A stretch of DNA of 64,000 nucleotides, from the NCBI GenBank assembly GCA_959347315.1, contig OY365807.1:28391310-28455309 (forward strand), read 5' to 3'. The first letter of the stretch is position 1; every line of letters starts with the position of its first letter. Under the pieces are notes generated by a model. It did no database searches. It had not been told where the DNA came from and saw only the letters and a program-made list of their open reading frames with translations. The stretch comes from Bimastos eiseni (Eukaryota > Annelida > Clitellata > Crassiclitellata > Lumbricidae). This document shows, piece after piece, positions 14,115-25,799 of this stretch. The translations under genes were made by a program, and so were the position numbers.

Positions 14115-14116
<2 letters not shown>
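13721..14116. repeat. Direct repeat of a module of about 110 bp
   Basis: The block starting TCTGCTGTTCTCCCAGAGAA at 13721-13835 recurs at 14005-14116. Both copies run through GCCTTGAC, TATAGGCCTATTATGTGCC, ATATTATGTATC and GTAATTCTATATAATATA. The copies are about 284 bp apart, with several substitutions and short indels. Confidence 0.85.

Positions 14117-14155
<39 letters not shown>
14109..14155. repeat. (TA)n microsatellite
   Basis: TA repeats at the end of the second module copy. Confidence 0.9.
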
Positions 14156-14158
<3 letters not shown>

Positions 14159-14358
14159 ACGCCCAGTCTTAGAGATGTCTAACTGAATGGAATGCAAGCA
14201 GAACTCTTGCTCAGTATGTTTACTAAGTAACTGATAACCAGCTAATAGGATAAGAAGACCGAACTACATTGACATTTAGAGAATCTCAGTAGCGCTTCCT
14301 TAAGGTCTTATAAACCGTATCGACAACTGACTAATGAAGGCTTCTTTATTGGCGTTAT

Positions 14359-14461
14359 ATAAATAAATAAATAAACGTTCTGATTTATGGCCAATTAAAC
14401 ATCTAACGCACCGTTAGATGTTTAATTGGCCATAAATCAGAACGTTTATTTATTTATTTAT
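14359..14461. repeat. 103-bp near-perfect palindrome (50-bp arms, 3-bp loop)
   Basis: The left arm is 14359-14408, the loop CAC is 14409-14411 and the right arm is 14412-14461. Reading outward from the loop, both arms run CGTTAGATGTTTAATTGGCC and then ATAAATCAGAACG, ending in TTTA repeats. I see no mismatch over 50 bp. Two smaller hairpins follow: TATCTGGCC/GGCCAGATA (14533-14561) and GGGGATCC/GGATCCCC (14601-14622). Confidence 0.95.
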
Positions 14462-15681
14462 TGTAGAAGCAAAAGTCAGACAGGAAGGTCAAGTATTGAA
14501 TATTCATTTTATTACGGGATGATATATTTTTATATCTGGCCGAGCGTATAACGGCCAGATATTATTATATTATATATCTATATTATAGAGCCGGCTTTAC
14601 GGGGATCCTTACGTGGATCCCCTAAAATTAGCCGAACCTCGACCGCTTTTGCCCACTTGACGATGTTTACTCAAGGCATTCCGAGTAACCAGCTGGGACA
14701 GGGATTGTTAAGGATACAGGAGAGGAATAGAGAGGATGAGGATGGGGATTAGGAAGATGAGGAATCAGCGCTGTATCAGGGTACGGATCGTACGCTAATG
14801 ATAGAGAGGATGATGAGTGATGGAAGCAACGTCGTCGAATGATAAGAGACACTGAACATAGGATGATGTGACGATGATTATTCAGATGGACAACGGATTC
14901 TGATTCCAAGAGAAGAAGAGCAACGTTGAGTCTATCGCACAACCTCACCATTACTACGAAGACTGGAGATTCTGACCCATGACTCGTAACCCGTGACTCG
15001 TGAAGCGTGACCCATGACCCCCAACGAGCACTTCTACCTATCTTCAGCCAGCATCATCGTCTAATATTCCTCCCTGGAGTCTCCAATCCTCGGGCGTTGG
15101 TCTTTTAGATAAGCCCGATGTGGAGCTGGCTTGGATTCTCGCGGTTTCCATGCTGCTACCACAAAGAATGAAACCGACTAACAATGGTTCAAACTTTTGT
15201 TTCCTTTTAAACAATGCCACAAAAGTTCAAAATTGTTCAATGACTGTAAAACATTTCGATGTCTGATAGTTCTTCACTGGACGATTGTCTGACCGCGCGT
15301 CATGACTCTCTCATTTCTGGATACTGCATTCGATAAATATTTTAATAATAATAATATTCTTAACAATAATAATAGTAACAATAATAATTACACAAAGAAC
15401 TATGATGATGATGACAGCAAGCAACAAAACAGCTGCCACTTCACCCACAATAGACAATAATTTGAGATTGTCCTATTAAGTGGGCCTATAAAATTGTTTT
15501 CTGGTTATTATGTCAATCGCAACTTGTATGAATCAATCAATTATTTCGGCCGGCGTACATTCTTAACCTAGTTTAAGTTTGAATTTACCATCCTTTCTTT
15601 CCCCCACACGCCCGGGACATGTTCGAACAATGGTCGCACCCTTAATAAATATCATTACATTTTAAGACGCTCACAAATTCC

Positions 15682-15768
15682 GTCACTGCTTGCACTCTGG
15701 CAATGCCAGTCCCAAGCCAGGATAGAATAGGAGGGCCACGCTAACGATCACACTGTGTCGTAAAACTT
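15682..15768 (+). repeat. Interspersed repeat, CAGTGCCAGTCCCAAGCC family, copy 3
   Basis: Contains GCAATGCCAGTCCCAAGCCA, then GGAGGGCCACGCTAACGATC and CACTGTGTCGTAAAAC. It directly precedes the AC-rich satellite. Confidence 0.8.
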
Positions 15769-16447
15769 ATACTACACTACACAAACATACGCTACACAAA
15801 CACACACCACACACTAGTACACTATACAACCACCCCACATACAACATAACCACACACTACACAACCACACACATTACACACTGCACTAATACACCACGCA
15901 CAACACAGACATATCCGCACAATACAAATACACCACACACACACAACACAAGCACACACTACACAAACATACAACACACACTAGTACACTATACAACCAC
16001 ACCACATACATACAACATAACCACACACTACACAACCACACACATTACACACTGCACTAATACACCACGCACAACACAGACATATCCGCACAACACAAAT
16101 ACACCCCACACACACAACACAAGCACACACTACACAAACATACAACACACACACTATACAAACATACACCACACACTACACAAGCATACATCACACACTA
16201 CACAAACGTACACCACACACTACACAAATACACCACACACTACACAAACATACGCTACACACTGCCCAAACATGCACCACACACTACACAGACATACACC
16301 ACACACTACACAAACGTACACCACACACTACACAAACATGCGCTACACACTACACAAACATACGCTACACACTGCCCAATCATACACCACACACTACACA
16401 AACATACGCTACACACTACACAAGCAGACGCTATACACTACTCGAAA
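15769..16447. repeat. AC-rich satellite, unit about 20 bp
   Basis: About 680 bp built from variants of CACACTACACAAACATACRC. An internal larger repeat is visible: a block starting CACACACTAGTACACTATAC near 15810 recurs near 15970. Confidence 0.95.
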
Positions 16448-17694
16448 CAAACCCTGAAGCCACATATCGGTGACACCGCATAGAAATAGGTTGCACAAGT
16501 TTGTGATATTCAGCGCACCAAACCCATTTATATAGAGGTCAGTCGGTTTGATATACTTCAACGAGTTTTATTGAAGCCTTGTTGAACTTCATTCGTTTGA
16601 CCGATATGCATTTATGTATCCTGGTATTTAAACTTATTTATTATGTATATATAGAAAGATATTAATTACAATGAAACGATCGTTCTTTACAGCTGCGTTG
16701 GCGTCATTGTGGTGATGGTCGGGTCAGAGACTGACCCAAAACCCCCGACCAACACTTTCTCTCATATACAACACATGTCTATCGTCGATAAACGAATAAT
16801 GGCCAGGACGCCCACACTTGCATTTCAAATATCTATAATTATTAGAAGTGAAAAACAGCTGTCCCAAAGTTAGAACAAATTGCGGTACTAAGGGTACATT
16901 ACATTGCAATAGACCAACCTCACTCATTCCCAACACCAAGAAATATTAGGTTTGGTTGACGATAGAGTGTTTTCTATTTAATGTAATGTGATGTACCGGT
17001 AACGTAATGTCGTCAAAAGTTTCATTTTAATTAGAACTCAGTTGCCTATGACTCACCAGGACGTTGTGCGCGATATTGCTTCAAAGAAAGTGAATCTGTA
17101 GATTGGATCGCGAAAACTCATGACGACTTGACGAGAGGTAGCCCGATGCGTTTTTGAATTGGAGAAAAAGCCGAAAATACGTTCTGGCAATCAGATGCTA
17201 TAGGCCTACATGTATGGCATTAGCAAATGACTCGTGTGCAAATGTTAACCCTTGCGGTCACTTATCGGATTAGGTTCCTATCGCTTGCGAAATATTTCGA
17301 CGACGAAAGATTCGTGACGAAATTCGGAAGTAGTCTAACTAGTAGCCGAGCAGTCACGCGACAACGTACCTCTTATGCATTGAGGACAAACGCCAGGTCG
17401 ACTTAAGAGGTCGGGGTCAACTCGAAGAACGAAGTATAATGTATAATTTCCAGCACAACGTCGAATGTCGTCAATGCAATAAGCTGGTGCTCTGCGCATT
17501 GCTTTCAAGTGGCGCTTTAGAATTTGTTCTAAAGCACCACTTTATTATAATATTAGTCGTGATCTCCAAACTTAAGTTTAGAGATAACGACTACCATTGC
17601 GATGAACAAATTGAGTGCACAAGTGGTCAGATAGCTTGAAGGATGGACAGATAACAAAATGTAGACGAATAAAAGGACTCACAGATGAATCGAA

Positions 17695-17860
17695 TGGATG
17701 AATGAATGGTCAGATGGATGGACCGATGGTTGGAAGGATACATGGATGTATGTATGTATGTACATATGTATGCATGCACATGTATGTATGTATGTATGTA
17801 TGTATGTATGTATGCAGGCTTGCATGCATAGATGCGTGGATGCGTGGATGCGTGGATGGA
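17695..17860. repeat. (GGAT)n/(GTAT)n degenerate microsatellite
   Basis: ATGGATGG-like and ATGTATGT-like tetranucleotide tracts, ending GATGCGTG repeats. They abut the left end of the foldback element; a matching short ATGGATGT tract sits at its right end. Confidence 0.9.
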
Positions 17861-17866
17861 TATCGC

Positions 17867-18388
17867 GTCAATTGATCCCTGTCAGTTGATGCCCCATCAA
17901 TTGGTCCACTAGTCAATTGATCCCCTCGTCAATTGATCCCCTAAAATCTGTCGTCTGCGCGTCACCGACTTGTAGCTGATACTTTTAGTAAATAAAGGAT
18001 TGATTGTACAGATTTGCAAAATAACATTACAAAATAACAAATTAATGCCCAGGCTTCGTGTCACTCCGCGCTGTAACCGTTCGGAGATTCTTCTATATTT
18101 AAGAGCAATGGCTCATTTATCATTTATCCCATCTAAAGACGCTTAATTATGCTTAGGACTTTAGGCTGATAAACTAATCATATCACGACTCTCAATTACG
18201 CTTTTATATTTTTTGTCATTTTAACATTTCGTGCTCTTTTTACATCGTTCTTTTAATAAACGGAGAAGGTCGCAAGTGGAACATGAATGTTTTATCAATT
18301 GGGCTGGGTTCAATAGGCAGAGGATCAAATGACGAAAGGATCAATTAACTAGGGGACCAATTGACGGGGGATCAACTGACGGGGGATC
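17867..18388. mobile_element. Foldback element 1 (arms of tandem GTCAATTGATCCCC motifs)
   Basis: The left arm (17867-17943) contains about five copies of a motif GTCAATTGATCCCC. The right arm (18311-18388) contains the same motif inverted (GGGGATCAATTGAC-like), also about five copies. The roughly 370 bp between the arms are unrelated AT-rich DNA with no transposase. Arms composed of short tandem repeats in opposite orientation are the hallmark of foldback/TU-type non-autonomous DNA transposons. Confidence 0.75.
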
Positions 18389-19089
18389 ATGGATGTATGG
18401 GTGGATGTATGGATGAACGTGTGGATAGATGGTTGATGGTTGAATTGACTATCTGACAGATATACATGCGATGTGTCTCTGGATCATCCGATTGTCGATG
18501 GTCGATGATTGACTGTATAGTGTGTATATATATGAAGAGAGTGAGAACACATTGTCTATGTTTATTCAGAAGAGGAACACCGATTGTTCCCTCGTTTCCC
18601 AGTTGACAAACAGAACAGGCAGAAGTACGCGCTGGATCTAACGCTGGATCTAACGACTAACGCGCTGGATCACCGTCTCTGTCTGTCTCATTCTCTCTGT
18701 CTGTCACTCTGCCTTTGTGACGGTCATCATTTATATAGCCCAATCGAATCTCCCTACACGCCGTATACCTATACCATGGTGCCAGTCAGTCTGCCTGCGC
18801 GCGCATCTGTCAACTGCCCACAATCAGACTGTAGGCCTACATTCCACTGAAGACTGACCACAGAGGATCATAATGATCAGCTGAAATGGCATAGGAATGC
18901 GGCTAATAGGCCTAACCCTACAAACGTATATACACCTAGGTATGTTTGTGGGCCATGTGCAATGTGCATGCTAGATATATATGCACGCGTGAACGTATGC
19001 ATGTGTGAAATTATGTATGTATGCGTATGTGCGTGTTTAAGTACATGTAGGCATCAATGTGTGTAGGCCTATGTATGCATTTATATACA

Positions 19090-19501
19090 TGTATGCATAA
19101 TTATATATGTATGAAGACAGGAAACCTGGGTATACGAGGAGTTGTTCTGAAGTGGATTAACAGTTATTTTCATAACACATTTTAGCAAATCTTTTGTAAT
19201 AGTTCACGCTGACAGTCTGAGACTTGTTAGGTCTGGTGTTCCCAAGAGTTCTACTCTGGGCCCACTGCATGCTATTTTTACTCTTTATCAATGATGCCTC
19301 AACCCTCCTTAATTTCCCCATCTTTGCCGATGATATCAATATCTTCGCTTTTCATAAATCATACTTATAAACCAGGAACTCTTTCACGTCAATGACTGGT
19401 TCAAAACGAACAAATTGTCACTGAACGTTGCCAAAAAGAATTTCTTAGTATTCTGTTCTCACCGCAAGTGGAGAGACATATGTATATATATATACACACA
19501 C

Positions 19502-19533
<32 letters not shown>

Positions 19534-19840
19534 GGAGAGAGAGAGAAAGAGAGAGCTCTTTCTTTGTTAGTACCCGGTGTCCCGAGTAATAACCACTAAA
19601 TTTCTTGATATCCACGTCGACCAATTCCTCACTTGGAAAATACATGTACATGTCTGGAAAATATTGGGGAATTATATCTAGAATTGTTCACTTGTTACCT
19701 ACCGCTATTCGTACTATACAGGCCGTGCTCATATTATACAATCATTCATTCATATCTAACCTTTTGCAAACTAATATGGGCCTCCAACTATGCAACAAGA
19801 CAAATTAGAATAAATATCCTCCCTATGTTTTGTACTCATA
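19090..19840 (+). pseudogene. LINE reverse transcriptase relic with FADD motif
   Basis: Fragments in shifting frames read GIRGVVLKWINSYF, VRSGVP, TLGPLHAIFTLFINDAST, and FADDINIF (FADD at 19323-19334). Then come FLDIHVDQFLTW (about 19600) and QAVLILYN plus YLTFCKLIWASNYATRQIR-like sequence (about 19720-19810). The order matches the palm, thumb and C-terminal parts of a Jockey/CR1/Rex-like reverse transcriptase. Frameshifts, stops and a microsatellite insertion at 19479-19555 show it is long dead. Confidence 0.8.
19479..19555. repeat. (TA)n/(CA)n/(GA)n compound microsatellite
   Basis: Compound dinucleotide tract interrupting the LINE relic. Confidence 0.9.
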
Positions 19841-19999
19841 ATGTACGTATGCACATTGTACAATGTACGTATATCATACATAGCTGCATACATTTGGATA
19901 TCTATGCATGTGGGCGTATGAACGTGAGTATGGATTCCTCGTAATACATGTGTATATATATATGTATTCACTTATAATTGTATGTATCATGTATTTAGG

Positions 20000-20340
20000 A
20001 TGGATAGACGGTTGGACTGATGGATAGATGGATTGATAGAGGGTGGATGGACTGGATTGATCGATGGAGAAATAGGTATACGCTAATGAGTTGATGGTTT
20101 GATGGATGGATGGATGGATGGATGGATAAATAGATAGATGGATGGATAGATGGATGGAAAGAAGTGGGCGGGCGGATGGACGAATTGGCCAAGGGTGGGA
20201 TGGATGGGTGAAGGTATGGATGAATCGATGGATGGATTGGTGTAAGGATGGAAAAACGAATGGATGCACCACACAGATGATGGATGGATGGTTGTAATTA
20301 TAGATTGATATTGGAACGGATACATTTAATAGATGGATAA
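20000..20340. repeat. Degenerate (GGAT)n tract
   Basis: About 340 bp of imperfect ATGGATGG/ATAGATGG repeats, densest near 20100-20160. Confidence 0.9.
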
Positions 20341-20859
20341 ATGATAAATCCAGGCCATCTATCAGCTACCGACGGCAATCCATTGTTTGGCTTTAGGTGT
20401 TTGCGTGGGTCCACCACTGGAGACTATTTGGGCTTCCAGTTCATTTTGTACGACTATGTTTATACATTTAGATGGACGTTCATCACTATCAATATATTAT
20501 GGATTTGGTACATTTGAATAAATTAGGACGTAAAATATCAACATAATATACTTCAGCTGTTCCTCTAATATGTAAATTATACATTTATCATAATAATAAT
20601 AATAATAAGACGAAAATATACTTATGTGTGTGTCACTGTGTCACAGTGTTGCGTGTAATGCTGCGTAAAGGTCAATCACTGGCTAAAGGGGTAGAAGAGG
20701 GTTCTCGACTTCGGCGTAGGCAGCGAGTACCTGAAACCGGTAGAGAGCGCTCGAGTCCCGCATAGCAACAGCCACCGTTAGAGGGCGGTTGAGTCTAACT
20801 AACGAGAATGACGCCGCTAGAGAGCGCTCGAATCTGGTGTAGCCAGAGAGTAAAACACG

Positions 20860-21240
20860 AAGGGAGCACAGTGAGCACAAGAGAGCACAGTCAGATAGCA
20901 CAGTCAGAGAGCATAGTCAGAGAGAGAGAGAGAGAGCATAGTCAGAGAGCACAGTCAGAGAGCACACTCAGTTAGCAGCAGAGAGCAGAGCACGCAGAGA
21001 AAGTCACTGCGAGCATAAGAGATCACAGTGAGCAGAAAAGAGCAGAGTGACCAGATGAGAACAAAGTGAATAGAAGAGAGCAAAGTGACCAGTAGAAAAC
21101 AAAGTGAGCAGAAAGAAGAAAATTAGCAGAAGAAAACACAGCGAGCAGACGAGAAAACAGTGATCACAGTGATCAGCAAAGAGCACGGTGAGTAGAAGAC
21201 AACACAGCGAGTAGCATGAATGGAGCATAGTGCACACCAC
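20860..21240. repeat. GAGCACAGTGAGCAGAA-type degenerate tandem repeat
   Basis: Purine-rich repeats of roughly 15-22 bp built on AGAGCACAGTCAGAGAGCAC and GAGCAGAAGAGAACAAAGTG. It has no coding signature on either strand. Confidence 0.85.
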
Positions 21241-22229
21241 CCCTCAATTTCTGTTGCCTCTCAGAAGGACTCGTTTAATTCATCCTGAAAGCGTCTTATT
21301 GCAATTATAGTAAGCGAAGGTATTCTTGCCAATTCTAGTCATCCATTTGCGCGTGTTTGCTCGATCGAATACTGTTTTGCTCGTACATCTAAAAAAATTC
21401 GATGCATTTCCCGAAAGCTAAAATGGCCGGAATAATTGCTGACACTTCTTTTAACTTCTAAAGGAGCTATGCATGCCGAATTCAACTGTTTTGATGATCC
21501 GCATAAGGAACTAATACAGAAATAGTAAGTAAGTTGGGATATTTCTATAGGGCTGCCTTAAAACTAAGTTCATGAAGGGTGCTGCCTCAAGTTATAGGGG
21601 TCCAGATAAACCAAGTGAAGAGCAAAGTCAGTTATTTCAAGAAGACCACTTAGACCAGGCTACAAAGAAAGAAGCTAGAGACAATTGTTAAGGTAGGGCT
21701 TATGTGTGGGTTAAAAGGAGAAATTTATAGTTGGCTGAGTAGGTGGATTGGAGAAGGATTTATTGATAAGGTCGAACTTCCGCTTTAAAGTAGGCTTACG
21801 TCTGAGAAGCAATAGAGTAGCATGAAACAGGTGATGGTTGGTTGGTGAGCGATGATGACATCATTAGAGGAGATGGCTTAATCCAAAGTGAGATGCTATG
21901 GGGCGGTCAAGAGGGAGATGAGTATTATATATGTGATTATGTATTATTCATAGAAATGTTAAATAGCATAATCTATATAATATTCGAAAATGTACATGAA
22001 CTAAATATTGTTATATCTCTTAATGTTTTTACGGCTGAAGCGAGTTGTCCTGATTTCAGTCTGAAAACTTGTTTCAATAACTGATTATTTTTATCTTCAT
22101 AAGACTGTAGACCTGTAGATCAGCTCAGCAAATACATTCGCGAGGAAGAAGAAGAGGAAAGCAAAGATAACCTTAGTAAGACTAAATCATCTGTCTGTAT
22201 ATTCCTAACTCAGGTTCTGATCAAAGTTG

Positions 22230-22345
22230 TTCATGGGTCGGGTCAGGCCGTGTCGGGTCGCGAATGTCTGTAGATTAGGTGATTCGATTCGGGTCGGGTC
22301 GGGTCAAGATTCTGGCGGGTCGGTTTAGTTCGGGTCCCAAGCCCA
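22230..22345. repeat. GGGTCGGGTC-rich short repeat
   Basis: Irregular GGGTC pentamers in clusters (for example TCGGGTCGGGTCGGGTCAAG). Confidence 0.7.
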
Positions 22346-22436
22346 TTTCGACCCATCCATTTTTTACAGAACTAAATCTCGACTCACTAACTATCCTATC
22401 AGTCGGCCTATTTATACTTTACAGGATACAAAATTA

Positions 22437-22640
22437 TATCCTAGGCGGACACATAGTTGTATCCAAACGAATACAAAACTGTCCCCTAGGCGGATAAAAA
22501 ATTGTCGTATAGGCGGATAAAAAATTGTCGTATAGGCGGATAAAAAATTGCATCCAGGGTAGATAAAAAATTGTCTTCGGAAGGAAACAAGATTGTCCCC
22601 TAGGCGGATAAAAAATTGTATCCAGGGCAGATACATAATT
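22437..22640. repeat. Minisatellite, unit about 23 bp (AGGCGGATAAAAAATTGT)
   Basis: About eight to nine copies of a unit AGGCGGATAAAAAATTGTCGT and its variants (ATCCAGGGTAGAT...). It adjoins the long (GTAT)n tract. Confidence 0.9.
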
Positions 22641-22715
22641 GTACTCAGGCAGGCGAAGTCCTCGGTGGGGAGAGGCAATACAAGCCTAACCACCAAGGCG
22701 ATATCGCCACAGCGT

Positions 22716-22997
22716 GTATGTTTGTAAGTATGTATGTATGTTGTATGTATGCATATATGTATGTACGTATGTATGTATGCATGCATGTATGTTCGTTTGT
22801 ATGTATGTATGTATGTATGTACGTACGTATGTATGTATGTATGTATGTTCGTTTGTATGTACGTATGTATGCATGCATGCATGCATGCATGTATGTATGT
22901 ATGTATGTATGTATGCATGCATGCATGCATGTATGTATGTATGTATGTATGCATGTGTGTGTATATATATGTATGTATGTATGTATGCATGTGTGTG

Positions 22998-23033
<36 letters not shown>

Positions 23034-23052
23034 TGTGTATGTATGTGTGTCT
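22716..23052. repeat. (GTAT)n/(GCAT)n microsatellite
   Basis: About 335 bp of ATGT repeats with ATGC interruptions. It lies in the intron only about 50 bp from the donor of the SK S1 exon. Every long ORF here ([16 protein letters not shown]) is a translation of the microsatellite. Confidence 0.97.
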
Positions 23053-23100
23053 ATGGCGATTTATATAGCGCCTTATAGGAACATCACGTGTGCTTCCTAC

Positions 23101-23463
23101 CTTGGAGTAGATATTGGCCATGCACAATTCCGTTTCTACGACCATGGCTGCGATTCCGAATGTGGCGAAGGTGAGACAGTAGTCGGAGATGCGCTTTCGT
23201 CTCTCATAGAGCATCTTTCGCTTTCCCAGTCGGTATCCTACGTTTCCCTTGTGATTATGTTGAGGGAGGACAAGTGTGCTCGCCGATGATGCTCCTTGCT
23301 GCTGAAGCTGTTGGGGCGAGTGATGTTCGTTGGCGTTTGGATCGCATGAGTGGGCGACGCTGCTGTCATTGTGACGTTGCTTTGGACTCGGACTCGGTCG
23401 ATAGATGGCCGGTCGGATGCCAACGAGAGCGATTTCGCAGTCCTGGGTTTCGCTGGAACTCAT
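23101..23463 (-). CDS. KCNN: SK channel (KCNN family), N-terminal/S1 coding exon
   Basis: The exon encodes a variable, Ser/Pro/His-rich N-terminal tail followed by the conserved [18 protein letters not shown] cytoplasmic block. Next comes S1 ([18 protein letters not shown]), then [12 protein letters not shown]. The block NxGYxLGxRxxLxExRKRxSDY is diagnostic of SK channels. A donor AAG|GTAGGA follows YSK directly, and the reading frame beyond it becomes HTYIHT microsatellite, so the exon ends at 23101. The first Met of the frame is at 23463. The frame stays open upstream, and a plausible acceptor (CTCTGCAG) would start the exon at 23501, so the true start may lie in an earlier exon. The downstream partner is the exon at 1365-1783, on the same strand and in the expected order. 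Confidence 0.9.
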
Positions 23464-25799
23464 CTCAGCGGCGGTCAGAGCTTTACGACCGAGGACATGT
23501 TCTGCAGAGATAAGTCTTGAGGGACCAGTCTCCAGGGTTCAGCCTAGAAGGACCTTATACGATCCATCTTGGAAGGTTATAGCCTGGAAACAGTTATGCA
23601 CTTACAGACCTACATGTATATCCTCTGAGCTTCGAAGGATCCGACCACAAAAGCAGACGAGCTCTCAACCGTTGCTCAAAATCTTTGAATATTATCCTAC
23701 AATAGGAAAATGCAGGAACATCGATTTTGTACGTTTTAGGAATTGGATATCGTTGCTTAGTGGGTTTGATTAAATGTTGCTGTCTACGCATAGAAATGAA
23801 ATACTCCGTCGCGTCTAACAACTCGTAGAGAAATACATGCATGTGAATTGCCCATAATTATAATTATAATTATGTGATAATATTATATTATGTGCAGACG
23901 TTGCTAATATTAGACCTCTGTCTCATCTAAAGATTGAGCCTGCGTCAGCGTATGACCTTTCACCTACTCAAGTTCCGAGGTATTTGTAGCGCTTACAGAC
24001 CGACCTTCATATAGTCGAACCCCAAAGGTGTTGTTCGCTGTATCATCCGTCGGTTGGCCATTATCGTCTAATCCAATGTTGTCTTCATGTCACTGTATTA
24101 AATTTCGTGTCTAAGATTGTGATTAATCTCTGCTTGTTCATTCACTATTTTACTTTATTTTATTCAAAGTACACAACTATCCCTAATTTATAAATAAATT
24201 AAATTAATAAAACACAGAATATTTTGAAATCACGAAAGATCATGCCAACCTATTTAGCAGTAAAATGCATGGTGGTAATTGAAGCCCGATACCTTCTTCA
24301 ACATCACAATTCATAGCAATTTCGTTTCCCCATTTCTTAAAGATTTCCTGGCGCACACTGTCCTTGAAAATAGAATTTCTTGACTGCTCAGAAGCAGAAT
24401 ATCTCCTACATGTCGGTTGGTGTACCTAGTTCTTCCAGGATCTACCAGCTTTCTTCGCGAGCTCTCTATCCCTGCATGGACGAGGTTGGCCCATCCATTC
24501 GTACCTCGCATCAGGCAAACGCAATAAAACCACCGCAGCTGGTCTGTCGTCAAAAGCACGCTAGTTAATCCAGCATATCATCGGTAATCCTCGTAAGCGA
24601 CTTTATTCCCGAATATATCCGCTACGATCGTGAACACTGAACAGTCGAAGCGGGCGATCCAGGTAAGTCCAGAAGCTACGTGGGACGTAGAGACCGTGGA
24701 ATATCGTAGATTGGACTGCGATACTTAGATGACTACGGTTCGAATAGCAAACACCAAACGCTATCTAGGAAAATTGCAATAGTTTTCGACGCCCTGCTAA
24801 ATGGTATATAGCGTTGTGCCTTAGCTATCGGCTGCGCTGGCTGAGATCGTATGTGCGCATGAAACTGGTCATATGTCATAGCTCAATAGCTAGGCAGCGC
24901 AGTAGTCCAAAATCACAGCGTATGCAGTATGATGGTAACAGCATGGTTTATAGATTTCGTGCAAATTAATATTCAAGTGAATCTAAATTCCCTTTAGGCC
25001 AACATGTATAATGGTAATTGAGGTAAAATATGTTGGTAGGCCTATCACCATTTGGGTGGACTTGAAAATTCATCAACGTTTAAGTACTTGGCATTACAGA
25101 GATAGGTCTATAGGTCTATACTACAGTTTCAAATGTCAGCAAAATGATCATTTTTTACCTTACGTCATTGCTGATTATCTTAAGACTTACTTTATTGACA
25201 GTTGAGACCGATTTGGTATGCATACGTGCTTTGAATCAAACTCTCTGGGCTCAGAGGTGTATCTAGAAAAAGACTGGCTTTATTTTAGCTCTCAACCGAT
25301 CGCCTATGGGTCATGCTGAAAGTCTACACTGTTGACGATCAGTATAGACTTCTGAACAAACGGATTGGAGACTTCTGCTGAAGTCATAAAGGTTTAAGGA
25401 CACCTCATGACTTCAACAACAGTTACTGTTGATTCCTTTGAGATGATAAAAACTAGTTTCTTTTGTGCAATAACATTTGTCTGTTAAATAATATACATTA
25501 TTCGTTTGTGATGTGCAACTGAGAAAGTTAGTAAGCTAATTGACCTTTCTAACTCTGTTTGTTATATTTTACAGAGAAATCGAAGATTCTAGATGTTTCA
25601 TTAACAGCCGCTTAGCTAAAGCGAACTTTTTCACAGATTGTTTATAGGTAATTAATTAAGTTGATCGTTTACGTCAATGGACAGGGACTACTCATCCGGT
25701 CTTCGGTCAAATTCCGAGGTGTCCTTTCTTAACTGAGTAGGTTCATACGCGCGTCATTCTTGTGAAGTTGTAGGGCGCTCCACGGAATCATTAATTTCC

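Larger units (their letters stand above)
1784..23100 (-). other. Large intronic interval of the SK channel gene
   Basis: This is the interval between the S1 exon and the S3-S5 exon. In relatives a short segment of about 30 residues (S2, with a LALKCLISLST-like motif) joins the two. I searched the minus strand by eye and did not find it, so this may be one intron of about 21 kb or two introns around a small diverged exon. The content is overwhelmingly repeats (satellites, palindrome, foldback, LINE relics, microsatellites), listed separately. Between listed items I see only AT-rich non-coding DNA with no ORF of recognisable family. Confidence 0.75.

Noticed and set aside
1784..23100. Additional genes inside the SK intron
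   Set aside because: All ORFs examined are short, repeat-derived or without family resemblance on either strand.
22616..23289. Long ORFs of MYVCMYVC and HTYIHTYI repeats
   Set aside because: Pure translations of the (GTAT)n microsatellite; all frames stay open for compositional reasons.
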